64,000 bases of DNA. Source: Seonamhaeicola maritimus. GTDB lineage: Bacteria; Bacteroidota; Bacteroidia; Flavobacteriales; Flavobacteriaceae. Made by a program: the position numbers and the translations under genes. Below are positions 46,229 through 55,224 of this stretch, one piece after another. The notes under the pieces were generated by a model. That model did not search any database, was not told the DNA's origin, and saw only the letters and a program-made list of their open reading frames with translations. The stretch lies in contig NZ_VRKQ01000024.1 of assembly GCF_008056315.1 (NCBI RefSeq), positions 50,330 through 114,329 on the forward strand. The letters run 5' to 3'. Position 1 is the first letter of the stretch; each line of letters opens with the position of its first letter.

Positions 46229-47062
46229 ATGATAAAATTCTTTAGAAAAATAAGACAAAATTCACTTTCTGAAGGTAAAACAGGAAAGTATCTCAAATAT
46301 GCAATAGGTGAAATAATACTTGTTGTAATTGGTATTTTATTAGCATTACAAATTAACAATTGGAATGAAGCACGAAAAAATAGGGTACTTGAAAAAGAGT
46401 ACCTTATCCGGTTACTTGAAGACTTGGAACATGACCAAAAAGATCTAACACAAGTAATCACAAATAATGCTATAAATTTAATTTTAGCCGAAGATGCTTT
46501 AAACAAACTAGGAGCTGATTCTTCAATTTTGTTAAAAGGACAACCACATAAATTAGCATATAAAGGCGTAAACATTAATAATAATGAGGTTACTTATAAA
46601 GATTCTCTATTAACAACTAGAAAATTTGATTTAAAATGTTTTGGAGAACAAATAACCTTGCTAACAGAATTTAGAATTTTTGACCTTACACAAACAACAA
46701 TTACTGATTTGACATCTACTGGAAACATAGAAGTTATAAGAGACAAAAAATTAAGAGAAAGTATACAGTTTTATTATGCCCGTATGTTAAGTGCGATTGG
46801 AAACGAAGAAAGCATTCTTAAACCACATCTAGACTATCTTATAGAGCTTCTTAAAGAATTAGGAATTCCGCCTAATAGTAGATTGTCTGATTCAGATTTA
46901 AGGGATTTGGTTAAAAATGACCATCGATTAGCTATGGCACTTTATAGTTTGTATGATGCCAACCGTACCCTATTTAATATAAACTATTCGAGAAAGGCAT
47001 CCACCTATAAACAGATTCAAAAAATAAAAGATGAGATTAAGGCTGCTCTTGAATTAATCTAA
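46229..47062 (+). CDS. DUF6090 family protein, copy 2
   Basis: A 277-residue protein that shares its N-terminus with the gene at 7972: FFRKIR, then TGKYLKYAIGEIILVVIGIL and LALQINNWNEARK. One membrane helix lies at about residues 28-47. The remaining 230 residues form a helical soluble domain that differs much more from copy 1 than the N-terminus does. Function unknown. The sequence before the start (CTTATTATAACCAAC) is similar to that before copy 1 (CTTAATCATTACCAAC). Confidence 0.85.
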   Translation: MIKFFRKIRQNSLSEGKTGKYLKYAIGEIILVVIGILLALQINNWNEARKNRVLEKEYLIRLLEDLEHDQKDLTQVITNNAINLILAEDALNKLGADSSILLKGQPHKLAYKGVNINNNEVTYKDSLLTTRKFDLKCFGEQITLLTEFRIFDLTQTTITDLTSTGNIEVIRDKKLRESIQFYYARMLSAIGNEESILKPHLDYLIELLKELGIPPNSRLSDSDLRDLVKNDHRLAMALYSLYDANRTLFNINYSRKASTYKQIQKIKDEIKAALELI

Positions 47063-47143
47063 GCCAATAGTTTATACATACTTTTAGTACAACATTTCAA
47101 AACGAAACATGTTTTTAAGTAAAGCTAAAAGTAGCAGACATGT

Positions 47144-47222
47144 GCGTTAGGGATTCCAGTAGAAATCCTTTTTGAGGCACGAAAAAAGATTGTAACGTAA
47201 AGCCCGACCCTTGTGGTAACGC
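47144..47222 (+). repeat. Intergenic repeat family F, copy 2
   Basis: The copy begins GCGTTAGGGATTCCAGTAGA and ends GTAACGC. It holds AAAGCCCGACCC, and its end sextets GCGTTA and TAACGC pair. It ends at the base before the stop codon of obgE. Similarity to copy 1 continues some 30 bases upstream of the stated start. Confidence 0.65.
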
Positions 47223-48221
47223 TTAATCATTCAACATTTTCCACAAAGCATCTTTAAGTGGTTGAATGCCTTGTTGAGCAACTGACGAAATAAACAAGTA
47301 TGGAATTGGAAGTTCGTTATCTAATTCTTCCTTAAGTTCTGCTTTTAGCTCATCATCTAGCATATCACTTTTTGAGATGGCAATTAAGCGTTCTTTATCT
47401 AACATTTCAGGATTGTAACGTCTCAGTTCATCAAGAAGAATATCATATTGTTTCTTAATATCATCAGCATCTGCTGGAATTAAAAATAGTAAAACTGAAT
47501 TACGCTCAATATGGCGTAAAAAGTAATGACCTAGGCCTTTTCCTTCTGCAGCACCTTCAATAATTCCAGGAATATCTGCCATTACGAAGGTCTGGAAATC
47601 TCGATACTCAACTATGCCTAAATTGGGTTTTAGTGTGGTAAACTCATAATCAGCAATTTTAGGTTTTGCTGAAGTAATTACTGAAAGCAATGTAGATTTT
47701 CCTGCATTAGGAAAACCAACCAAACCAACATCTGCCAACACCTTTAACTCAAGTGTAACGTGCTTTTCTTCTAATGGTAAACCAGGTTGTGCATAACGTG
47801 GTGTTTGATTAGTAGAAGATTTAAAATGCCAGTTTCCTAAACCACCTTTTCCTCCTTGCGCAATGATTCTTTCTTCTCCCTCATCTGTGATTTCAAAAAG
47901 AATATTATTAGTTTCAGTATCTCTGACCACGGTTCCTAAAGGAACATCAATATACATATCTTCACCATCAGCACCAGTACTTCTACTTTTACTTCCATGG
48001 GCACCATGACCCGCACGAACGTGTTTTTTAAATTTAAGATGAAAGAGTGTCCAAAGGTTAGGATTTCCCCGAAGTATAACATGACCTCCACGACCACCGT
48101 CTCCTCCATCAGGCCCTCCTTTTGTTATGTACTTTTCTCTATGCAAATGCACAGAGCCTTTACCTCCGTTTCCGGACGCCACATAAATCTTTACATAATC
48201 AACAAAATTGCCTTCAGTCAT
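47223..48221 (-). CDS. obgE: GTPase Obg
   Basis: A 332-residue essential GTPase of ribosome assembly and stress control. The N-terminal Obg fold (about residues 1-158) is glycine-rich, with [15 protein letters not shown] and [10 protein letters not shown]. The G domain has P-loop [11 protein letters not shown] (about 167), switch region [13 protein letters not shown], and [16 protein letters not shown]. Usual length for the Bacteroidota form, which lacks a long C-terminal tail. The hpt-adk gene is 80 bases upstream on the same strand, so they may be co-transcribed. Confidence 0.96.
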   Translation of the reverse strand: MTEGNFVDYVKIYVASGNGGKGSVHLHREKYITKGGPDGGDGGRGGHVILRGNPNLWTLFHLKFKKHVRAGHGAHGSKSRSTGADGEDMYIDVPLGTVVRDTETNNILFEITDEGEERIIAQGGKGGLGNWHFKSSTNQTPRYAQPGLPLEEKHVTLELKVLADVGLVGFPNAGKSTLLSVITSAKPKIADYEFTTLKPNLGIVEYRDFQTFVMADIPGIIEGAAEGKGLGHYFLRHIERNSVLLFLIPADADDIKKQYDILLDELRRYNPEMLDKERLIAISKSDMLDDELKAELKEELDNELPIPYLFISSVAQQGIQPLKDALWKMLND

Positions 48222-48301
48222 TTCTTTGGTTTATTTGTTCTCTGTTAAGCTGCTTAGTTGTGAGTTTAAATTCTAAACAACTAAACGAATAAACTCCTTA
48301 A

Positions 48302-49411
48302 CTAAAGACTATCAATAACAGCGCTTATACGCTCAGTGATTTCTTCAATACTTCCAACACCATCAACACCGTAATATTTATTCTGACCAGTGTAGTAGTT
48401 TTTTAAAATAGCCGTTTCATCATAATAAACTTTAATTCTATTTCTAATCACATTTTCATCGGCATCATCTTTTCTACCACTAGTCTTTCCTCTTTCCAGA
48501 AGACGCTTTACTAAAATCTCATCATCAACCTCAAGAGCAATCATAGCATTAATTGCCGAATCTTTGGTATCCATTAATTGGTCTAAAGCCTTCGCTTGAG
48601 CATCTGTACGAGGAAAACCATCAAAAATAAATCCGTTTGCATCAGCATTCTTTTCAACTTCAGCATTAAGCATATCAATAGTAACTTGATCTGGAACTAA
48701 GTGTCCTTTATCCATAAAAGATTTAGCTAACATACCTAAAGCAGTTTCGTTTTTAATATTGAATCTAAAAACGTCACCGGTGGAGATATGTACTAAATTA
48801 TACTTCTCTTTTAAAAATTCTGCTTGTGTTCCTTTACCTGCTCCCGGAGGGCCAAATAGCACTAAGTTAGTCATGTGTTGTTTTTCTTTTATTTGATATA
48901 CTTCTGGTAAATCCCTTCCTAAATTATCGTAGTCTAAACCATAGCCAACAATAAATCTATCCGGAATTTCAATACCTACATAATGTAATTTAAAATCTTT
49001 TTTATAAGCCTCTGGTTTGTAAAAAAGCGTTGCTATTTTAAGCGATTTTACATTTTCATTTTTAAAAATACGATGAACTTCAGCTAAGGTTTTACCCGTA
49101 TCAATAATATCCTCAAGAATTATTACCGTTCTACCTGTAAGGTCTTGTGTTAGCCCAATTAATCTTTGAATATCTTCCGAAGATTTCAGGCCTTCATACG
49201 AAGCCAATTTAATAAACTGAACTTCGCACGGTTTAGGATATTTTTTCACAAAGTCGCTTGTTAACATAAACGACCCATTTAAAATTCCCACAAAAACAGG
49301 AATTTCATCACCAACATCATTAGAGATTTGGGCAACTAATTTATCCAAGGCAGCATCTATTTCTTTTGCAGAAACAAATGGTTTAAAGTATTTATCGTGT
49401 AGCTTAATCAT
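48302..49411 (-). CDS. Hypoxanthine phosphoribosyltransferase-adenylate kinase fusion
   Basis: A single 369-residue ORF joins two enzymes. Residues 1-175 are a hypoxanthine phosphoribosyltransferase with the PRPP loop ILEDIIDTGKTL (about 98-109) and the flexible-loop segment KLASYEG. From Met180 the rest is adenylate kinase: P-loop FGPPGAGKGTQ, the NMP region HISTGDVFR, DGFPRTDAQA and a short LID GKTSGRKDD. The fusion links purine salvage to AMP phosphorylation and is familiar in flavobacteria. Met180 could also be an internal start producing a free adenylate kinase. It is divergent from purK-purE. Confidence 0.94.
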   Translation of the reverse strand: MIKLHDKYFKPFVSAKEIDAALDKLVAQISNDVGDEIPVFVGILNGSFMLTSDFVKKYPKPCEVQFIKLASYEGLKSSEDIQRLIGLTQDLTGRTVIILEDIIDTGKTLAEVHRIFKNENVKSLKIATLFYKPEAYKKDFKLHYVGIEIPDRFIVGYGLDYDNLGRDLPEVYQIKEKQHMTNLVLFGPPGAGKGTQAEFLKEKYNLVHISTGDVFRFNIKNETALGMLAKSFMDKGHLVPDQVTIDMLNAEVEKNADANGFIFDGFPRTDAQAKALDQLMDTKDSAINAMIALEVDDEILVKRLLERGKTSGRKDDADENVIRNRIKVYYDETAILKNYYTGQNKYYGVDGVGSIEEITERISAVIDSL

Positions 49412-49433
49412 CTAAAATAGCTTTTAGAAGTGG

Positions 49434-49441
49434 CAAAGATA
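49434..49441 (-). promoter_or_regulatory. -7 promoter box for hpt-adk
   Basis: TATCTTTG on the minus strand, an exact TAnnTTTG match, 22 bases before the ATG at 49411. Confidence 0.5.
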
Positions 49442-49505
49442 ATCAATAGATTAAGTAATACCGATTTTTTGATTTATGATTTCCAAGGAATTTCATATTT
49501 AAGTG

Positions 49506-49513
49506 TATTTTTG
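49506..49513 (+). promoter_or_regulatory. -7 promoter box for purK-purE
   Basis: TATTTTTG, an exact TAnnTTTG match. It lies just after the first possible start at 49503, so the ATG at 49548 must be the one used. Confidence 0.5.
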
Positions 49514-49547
49514 CAGTACTTTAAAAGTTTCAGTAAAAACTGCATTA

Positions 49548-50702
49548 ATGAACTACTTTTCTTCTGATTTTAAACTAGGCATTCTAGGTGGTGGGCAACT
49601 TGGTAAAATGGTACTTTATAATACCAGAAAATTTGACATTCAAACTTTGGTAATGGATGGAAGTAACGAAGCGCCTTGTAAGATTGCTTGTAATGAATTT
49701 ACGCTTGGTGATTTGATGGATTATGACGCCGTCTATAACTTTGGAAAACAGGTAGATGTTCTAACCATTGAAATTGAAAATGTAAATGTTGATGCACTAG
49801 AAACTTTAGAAAAAGAAGGTATTAAAGTTTATCCTGCTTCAAAGACATTAAAGACTATTCAGAATAAAGCGAAACAGAAGTTGTTTTATGTTGACAATAA
49901 CATTCCTACGGCGCCTTTTTCTCGTTTTGCTTACAGCTCTGAGATTAAAGAAGCTATAAATCATGGTGGATTGTCTCTCCCATTTGTTTGGAAAAGTGCC
50001 CAATTTGGATATGACGGACAAGGTGTGAAAATTGTAAGATCTATTAAAGATTTAGAAGGCTTACCAAATGTAGAATGTATAGCTGAAAATTTGATTCCAT
50101 TTAAAAATGAGTTAGCGGTTATTGTAGCCAGAAATGTTTCTGGAGATATTAAAAGTTACCCCGTAGTTGAAATGGAGTTTCACCCAGAAGCTAACCAAGT
50201 TGAATACGTAATTTGTCCAGCTAGGATTGATGCTGAAGTAGCTGAAAAAGCCGAAGGAGTAGCTTTAAAGGTTTCTGAAGCTTTTGACCACGTTGGCTTA
50301 TTAGCTGTTGAAATGTTTCAAACTGAAGAAGACGAAATTTTGGTAAATGAAGTAGCTCCAAGACCACATAACTCGGGCCATCAAACTATTGAGGCCAGTT
50401 ACACTTCTCAATTTGAGCAACACCTGAGATCCATTTTAGATTTACCTTTAGGCAGAACCGATAGTAAAGTTGGTGGTGTGATGGTTAATTTAGTAGGTGC
50501 CGAAGGCTATACAGGAAATGTAGTTTATGAAAACATTGAAACTATAATGGGAATGGAAGGTGTTACACCGCATATTTACGGAAAACAACAAACCAGACCT
50601 TTTAGAAAAATGGGACATGTAACCATTGTAAATGAAGATTTAAACGAGGCCAGAAGAATTGCTGAAGAAGTAAAAAAATCGATAAAAGTTATAAGCAAAT
50701 AA
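49548..50702 (+). CDS. purK: 5-(carboxyamino)imidazole ribonucleotide synthase
   Basis: PurK makes N5-CAIR from AIR, ATP and bicarbonate in purine synthesis. The protein has 384 residues from the ATG at 49548 and an ATP-grasp fold: LGILGGGQLGKM at the N-terminus, VWKSAQFGYDGQGVKIV as the ATP-binding loop, LLAVEMF and VNEVAPRPHNSGHQTIEAS. A start at 49503 would add 15 residues, but a -7 box at 49506-49513 argues against it. purE follows after two bases, so they are an operon. Confidence 0.96.
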   Translation: MNYFSSDFKLGILGGGQLGKMVLYNTRKFDIQTLVMDGSNEAPCKIACNEFTLGDLMDYDAVYNFGKQVDVLTIEIENVNVDALETLEKEGIKVYPASKTLKTIQNKAKQKLFYVDNNIPTAPFSRFAYSSEIKEAINHGGLSLPFVWKSAQFGYDGQGVKIVRSIKDLEGLPNVECIAENLIPFKNELAVIVARNVSGDIKSYPVVEMEFHPEANQVEYVICPARIDAEVAEKAEGVALKVSEAFDHVGLLAVEMFQTEEDEILVNEVAPRPHNSGHQTIEASYTSQFEQHLRSILDLPLGRTDSKVGGVMVNLVGAEGYTGNVVYENIETIMGMEGVTPHIYGKQQTRPFRKMGHVTIVNEDLNEARRIAEEVKKSIKVISK

Positions 50703-50704
50703 TT

Positions 50705-51187
50705 ATGAATAAAGTAGGCGTAATTATGGGAAGTAAAAGTGACCTTCCTGTTATGCAAGATGCTATAGACATCTTAAAAGGATTTGATATTGAGGTTGAA
50801 GTTGATATTGTTTCGGCACACCGTACTCCAGAAAAATTATTCGATTATGGTAAAAATGCCCACACCAGAGGTTTTGCCGTAGTTATAGCTGGTGCAGGTG
50901 GAGCAGCTCATTTACCGGGTATGATTGCCTCATTGTCACCACTTCCTGTAATTGGTGTTCCCGTTAAAAGTAGTAACTCTATTGATGGTTGGGATTCTGT
51001 ATTATCAATTTTGCAAATGCCTGGAGGAGTACCTGTTGCCACGGTTGCCTTAAATGGCGCAAAAAATGCAGGAATTTTAGCAGCTCAAATCATCGGATCT
51101 AATGATTCTTGTGTGCTCGATAAAATTGTTGCTTATAAAGAAGGTCTTAAGATTAAGGTAAACGAATCTGCCAAAGATTTACAATAA
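50705..51187 (+). CDS. purE: N5-CAIR mutase
   Basis: Class I PurE rearranges N5-CAIR to CAIR, the step after PurK. The 160-residue protein carries IMGSKSDLPVM, SAHRTPEKL, AGAGGAAHLPGM and the SLSPLPVIGVPV block; its length and the paired purK gene fit class I. A terminator begins at the stop codon. Confidence 0.96.
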   Translation: MNKVGVIMGSKSDLPVMQDAIDILKGFDIEVEVDIVSAHRTPEKLFDYGKNAHTRGFAVVIAGAGGAAHLPGMIASLSPLPVIGVPVKSSNSIDGWDSVLSILQMPGGVPVATVALNGAKNAGILAAQIIGSNDSCVLDKIVAYKEGLKIKVNESAKDLQ

Positions 51188-51218
51188 AAAAAGCCCCGAG
51201 AATACACTCGAGGCTTTC
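51185..51218 (+). terminator. Rho-independent terminator after purE
   Basis: A-run, GCCCCGAG paired with CTCGAGGC (one mismatch) around a six-base loop, then TTT. It overlaps the purE stop codon. Confidence 0.8.
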
Positions 51219-51288
51219 TAGCTATAAACATATAATCTTTTCTGAGTTAGTCACTCTTAAAATTTTTCACTAGCTAAAATATAAAAAA

Positions 51289-51310
51289 TTTATTATGTAC
51301 GCATAGTAAA
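51289..51310. promoter_or_regulatory. Palindromic candidate operator upstream of the M3 peptidase
   Basis: Dyad of the form TTTA-n-TATG, five bases, CATA-n-TAAA, 29 bases before the ATG at 51340. The arms match at eight positions. No regulator gene is adjacent, so the binding protein is unknown. Confidence 0.4.
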
Positions 51311-51339
51311 TTCTGGATTTTAACATATTTCCTACAAAA

Positions 51340-53382
51340 ATGTCACAAAACATATTACTAAATACTTTTGAAACACCTTATACCACAGCTCCTTTTTCAA
51401 AAATAAAGCATTCCCATTTTTTACCAGCTTTTAAGCAGGGTATCAAAGATGCAAAGGCAGAAATTGATGCAATTATCAATAATTCTGACTCACCTACTTT
51501 TGAAAACACAATTGAAGCTTTAGATTATTCAGGTGAACAATTAGATAGAATTTCAAGTATATTTTTCAATTTAAATTCTGCAGAAACTAATGATTCTATT
51601 CAGAAAATAGCTCAAGAAGTTTCACCTTTATTGTCAGAGTTTAGTAATGACATTACTTTAAATGAAGATTTATTTGAACGTGTTAAATCCGTTTACAAAT
51701 CTAAAAACGAATTAGACTTAACTATCGAACAGCAAACCTTACTTGATAAAAAATACAAAAGCTTCTCAAGAAATGGGGCTAATCTACCCGAAGACAAGAA
51801 AGAAACACTCCGTGAAATTGACAAAAAGCTGAGTCAGTTAAAACTTAAGTTCGGAGAAAACATATTAGCGGAAACTAATAAGTTTGAAATGCTTATAACG
51901 GATGAATCTGACTTATCCGGTTTGCCAGACGGAGCCAAAGAAGCTGCCAAACAACTAGCCGAATCTAAACAGAAAGAAGGTTGGTTATTTACTTTGGATT
52001 ACCCAAGTTATATTCCCTTTGTAACTTATGCTGATAAAAGAGAGTTACGTGAAAAATTGTCTTTGGCTGCCGGTAGTAAAGGTTTTAAAAATGACGCGTT
52101 AGACAATCAAAAAATCGTTCTAGACATTGTAAAACTAAGGCATGAACGCGCAAATCTTTTAGGGTATAAAACCCATGCACATTTTGTTTTAGAAGAGCGT
52201 ATGGCTGAAACGCCAGAAAAAGTTCAAAGCTTTTTAAATGAATTATTAGAAAAAGCTAAACCAGCTGCAGAACGAGAGTTTAAAAACCTAAATGAATTTG
52301 CTGAAGAACTAGATGGTTTGGATCAACTCCAAAAATGGGATGGCGCTTACTACGCCGAAAAGCTAAAGCAAAAACTGTTTAGTTTAGATGATGAACTATT
52401 AAAACCATATTTCAAATTAGAAAATGTAATTGATGGTGCTTTTATTGTTGCCAATAAATTATTCGATTTAAACTTTGAAGAAATTCATGACATTGATAAA
52501 TATCATGAAGATGTGCTTACCTATAAAGTAACAGATAATAATGGCAATTTAGTTTCTATTTTTTATGCCGATTTTTTCCCGAGAGCAGGCAAAAGAAACG
52601 GTGCTTGGATGACTTCATTTAAACCACAGTATATCAAAGATGGATATAACTCAAGACCTCACGTTTCTATAGTTTGCAACTTTACCAAGCCTACAAAAAG
52701 CAAACCATCTCTTTTAACGTTTAACGAAGTAACTACGTTATTCCACGAATTTGGGCACGCACTTCATGGTATGTTAGCAAATACTACTTACCCAAGTTTA
52801 TCGGGGACCAGTGTATATTGGGATTTTGTGGAATTACCAAGTCAGGTAATGGAAAATTGGTGCTACGAAAAAGAGGCCTTAGAATTGTTTGCTAAGCACT
52901 ATGAAACTGGTGAACTCATCCCCATGGATTTAGTTGAGAAGATTAAAGAATCGGCTACTTTTCACGAAGGCATGCAAACCTTGCGCCAACTGAGTTTTGG
53001 TTTACTAGACATGAGTTGGCACGGTGGAGCATCACCTGAAACAATTAATTCTGTAAAAGAACATGAATCGGAAACCTTTGTGAACACCACGCTTTACCCT
53101 GAAGTTCAGGAAAACTGTATGAGTACAGCTTTTGCCCATATTTTTCAAGGTGGATATTCTTCCGGTTATTACAGCTATAAATGGGCTGAAGTTTTGGATG
53201 CTGATGCTTTTGAATACTTTAAAGAAGAAGGGATTTTTAGTAAAGAAGTTGCCACGAAATTTAAAGACCATGTTCTATCTCAAGGTGGAACAGAAAACCC
53301 AATGACACTTTATAAACGTTTTAGAGGGCAAGAACCAAAACCTGAAGCACTATTAAAACGTGCAGGGTTAATTGAAAAGTAA
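51340..53382 (+). CDS. M3 family oligopeptidase (Dcp/OpdA-type)
   Basis: A 680-residue cytoplasmic metallopeptidase without a signal peptide. The zinc-binding motif is FHEFGHALHGML (HEXXH), with a downstream E in the SVYWDFVELPSQVMENW segment. N-terminal features, such as FETPYTTAPFSKIKHSHFLPAF, match peptidyl-dipeptidase Dcp and oligopeptidase A. It degrades short peptides. Apparently monocistronic, with a candidate palindromic operator upstream. Dcp versus OpdA cannot be separated by eye. Confidence 0.93.
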   Translation: MSQNILLNTFETPYTTAPFSKIKHSHFLPAFKQGIKDAKAEIDAIINNSDSPTFENTIEALDYSGEQLDRISSIFFNLNSAETNDSIQKIAQEVSPLLSEFSNDITLNEDLFERVKSVYKSKNELDLTIEQQTLLDKKYKSFSRNGANLPEDKKETLREIDKKLSQLKLKFGENILAETNKFEMLITDESDLSGLPDGAKEAAKQLAESKQKEGWLFTLDYPSYIPFVTYADKRELREKLSLAAGSKGFKNDALDNQKIVLDIVKLRHERANLLGYKTHAHFVLEERMAETPEKVQSFLNELLEKAKPAAEREFKNLNEFAEELDGLDQLQKWDGAYYAEKLKQKLFSLDDELLKPYFKLENVIDGAFIVANKLFDLNFEEIHDIDKYHEDVLTYKVTDNNGNLVSIFYADFFPRAGKRNGAWMTSFKPQYIKDGYNSRPHVSIVCNFTKPTKSKPSLLTFNEVTTLFHEFGHALHGMLANTTYPSLSGTSVYWDFVELPSQVMENWCYEKEALELFAKHYETGELIPMDLVEKIKESATFHEGMQTLRQLSFGLLDMSWHGGASPETINSVKEHESETFVNTTLYPEVQENCMSTAFAHIFQGGYSSGYYSYKWAEVLDADAFEYFKEEGIFSKEVATKFKDHVLSQGGTENPMTLYKRFRGQEPKPEALLKRAGLIEK

Positions 53383-53387
53383 TTCTT

Positions 53388-54320
53388 TTACAACGATTTA
53401 ATATAGTTATACATTTTCTCTCTACCCTTTTGATCAGGCATTTTACCATAACCAGCCATCATATTATCAATCATATGGTGCGGTTTGGAAGTCCCGGGAA
53501 TGATACAGGTCACCAATTCATTAGATAAAATAAACTTTAAGAAAAACTGTCCCCAACTATTGATATTGTAGTCTTTAGCCCAAGTTGGAATTTCTTTTCC
53601 TTTGGTAGCTCTAAACAATCTACCAGTTTCAAAAGGTCTGTTAATTAGGGTAGCTGTATTGTATTTATCAACCGTTTCAAATAATGACTTTTCTGCATGA
53701 CGTGATAAAATTGAGTAATTGAACTGTACAAAATCGGGTTTTTCAGCTTTAATTACTTGTTCCAATTGAGCATGAGAATCATCGGTGTAATGCGTGATGC
53801 CCCAATATTTAATTTTACCTTGCTCTTTCCAATCGCGCAGTGTTTTTACATGAATTTTCCAATCAACTAGATTATGAATTTGCATTAAATCCATTTGCTC
53901 TCGTTTCATTCGTTTGAATGAATTCTGCATTTGACCAATTCCTTCGTCTTTGCCTTTGGTCCATACCTTAGTGGCGTAAAAGAAATCATCCTTAAAATCT
54001 GATTCTTGAGTTAAATCACCAACTACAGATTCTGAAGTCCCATACATTGGAGATGAATCGATAACAGTTCCTTTTAAGGTATTCATTTCTTCCAAAACCT
54101 CTGTTAAGCGAGTCTTTTCTGCCATAGAACTTCCAACATCAAAAGTTTGCCATGTGCCCAAACCTATAACCGGCAAACTTTGATTAAAAGACGGTATTTT
54201 TCTTAACAAAATTTCATCTTTAAAATTAAATGAAGACAGTAACGGAGACAACGCCATTCCCAATCCGGCAAGTCCAGATAGTTTTAAAACATCTCTCCTA
54301 TTATATTCCTTATTAATCAC
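53388..54320 (-). CDS. Aldo/keto reductase with a Tat signal
   Basis: A 310-residue TIM-barrel reductase. The N-terminus has a twin-arginine signal (YNRRDVLKLSGLAGLGMALS), so it is probably exported folded. The barrel shows IGLGTWQTFDV, DSSPMYGTSE with the catalytic Asp/Tyr, YATKVWTKG with the Lys, DLMQIHNLVD and a C-terminal LSNELVTCIIPGTSKPHHM. Its cofactor is normally NADPH, but that is uncertain for an exported enzyme. Convergent with the M3 peptidase gene five bases away. Confidence 0.9.
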   Translation of the reverse strand: MINKEYNRRDVLKLSGLAGLGMALSPLLSSFNFKDEILLRKIPSFNQSLPVIGLGTWQTFDVGSSMAEKTRLTEVLEEMNTLKGTVIDSSPMYGTSESVVGDLTQESDFKDDFFYATKVWTKGKDEGIGQMQNSFKRMKREQMDLMQIHNLVDWKIHVKTLRDWKEQGKIKYWGITHYTDDSHAQLEQVIKAEKPDFVQFNYSILSRHAEKSLFETVDKYNTATLINRPFETGRLFRATKGKEIPTWAKDYNINSWGQFFLKFILSNELVTCIIPGTSKPHHMIDNMMAGYGKMPDQKGREKMYNYIKSL

Positions 54321-54464
54321 ATTCTAAAATTAATGAAAATAATTTTAGCCTCACTATTAAAGTCTAAAGTATATTAATCATGTCATTCTTCAAATCAAAT
54401 AAACCACTATGGATTGGAAATCTACAGTTTTAATTAAAGAATGAAATTCTTGTTATAAGCACTT

Positions 54465-54545
54465 TGTCGTTCCGAATGAGGTACGAAGAGGAATCTCATA
54501 ATTTTGACAGCATAATGAGATTTCTTACTATGTTCGAAATGACAA
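54465..54545. repeat. Intergenic inverted repeat E in the 349-base gene-free stretch
   Basis: GTCGTTCCGAATGAGG...GAATCTCATAA is followed by an inverted copy ...TAATGAGATTT...TTCGAAATGAC, so it folds into one long imperfect hairpin. It belongs to the same broad AATCTC-bearing repeat class as copies A-D but with the arms pointing inward. The rest of 54321-54619 is AT-rich and I see nothing else in it. Confidence 0.6.
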
Positions 54546-54619
54546 TCAGCACACAAAAGGGTTATAGAAACTAAAGTAACTGCAATGAAATTTAAGGTTT
54601 TAAGCTCTAAGTAAATAAT

Positions 54620-54645
54620 AAACTTTCAATAATTATTGAAAGTTT
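54620..54645. promoter_or_regulatory. Perfect palindrome, candidate operator of the GbsR/MarR regulator
   Basis: Arms AAACTTTCAAT and ATTGAAAGTTT around AATT form a perfect 26-base palindrome. It covers the TTG (54636-54638) that sits 19 bases before the -7 box, so a bound protein would block the promoter. A partial copy precedes the next gene at 55189-55208. Confidence 0.65.
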
Positions 54646-54657
54646 AGAAATTAATTA

Positions 54658-54665
54658 TATCTTTG
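54658..54665 (+). promoter_or_regulatory. -7 promoter box for the GbsR/MarR regulator
   Basis: TATCTTTG (TAnnTTTG) with TTG 19 bases upstream. The ATG at 54670 follows after four bases, so the transcript may have no leader. Confidence 0.6.
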
Positions 54666-54669
54666 TTAT

Positions 54670-55173
54670 ATGAATTACGAAGAAGCAAAGGAAAAGTTTA
54701 TTAGTACTTGGGGGAGTTTGGGTTCTATGTGGGGTATAAATAAAGCCATGGCACAGATACAAGCACTGTTATTTATTTCTACGAAACCGCTTTCGATGGA
54801 GGACATTATGAAGGAACTTAAAATCTCTAGAGGCAATACAAGTATGAATTTACGCCAGCTCATGGATTGGGGTATTGTTACTAAAGAATTGGTTCCAGGT
54901 GAACGTAGAGAATTCTTCACTACGGAAAAAGATGTGGAAGAATTGGCGAGACATATTGCTAAAGAACGAAGCCGACGTGAAATAAAACCAGTTATTAAAA
55001 CCTTAAAAGAGGTAAGTTCTATTAAAAATGATGGTACGGCAAAAACTAAAGAACTTATTAAACAAACAAAAGCCCTCCATGACTTAACAGAAACAGCTGA
55101 TAGTATGATTAACAAACTAGTAAGTCAAGAGCAAAACTGGGTAACAAAATCTTTACTAAAACTGATAAAATAA
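54670..55173 (+). CDS. GbsR/MarR family transcriptional regulator
   Basis: A 167-residue winged-helix regulator. The N-terminus has FISTWGSLGSMWGINKAMAQ, a mark of the GbsR-like group, followed by ALLFISTKPLSMEDIMKELK and the recognition region ISRGNTSMNLRQLMDWGI, then the wing VPGERREFFTTEKD. The C-terminal 60 residues form a dimerisation helix. A perfect palindrome overlaps its promoter and a second, weaker copy lies before the next gene, so it probably represses itself and that gene. The ligand is unknown. Confidence 0.9.
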   Translation: MNYEEAKEKFISTWGSLGSMWGINKAMAQIQALLFISTKPLSMEDIMKELKISRGNTSMNLRQLMDWGIVTKELVPGERREFFTTEKDVEELARHIAKERSRREIKPVIKTLKEVSSIKNDGTAKTKELIKQTKALHDLTETADSMINKLVSQEQNWVTKSLLKLIK

Positions 55174-55188
55174 AAAATTTAAATACAT

Positions 55189-55208
55189 CTTTCAATATTT
55201 TCTGAAAG
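55189..55208. promoter_or_regulatory. Second candidate operator of the GbsR/MarR regulator
   Basis: CTTTCAATATTTTCTGAAAG keeps the arms CTTTCA and TGAAAG of the palindrome at 54620-54645 with a changed centre. It lies 16 bases before the ATG of the DUF2071 gene. Confidence 0.55.
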
Positions 55209-55224
55209 TTTAAAAATAATAAAA

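Noticed and set aside
49503-49547. Upstream start for purK
   Set aside because: A -7 box lies at 49506-49513, so these bases should not be in the mRNA.
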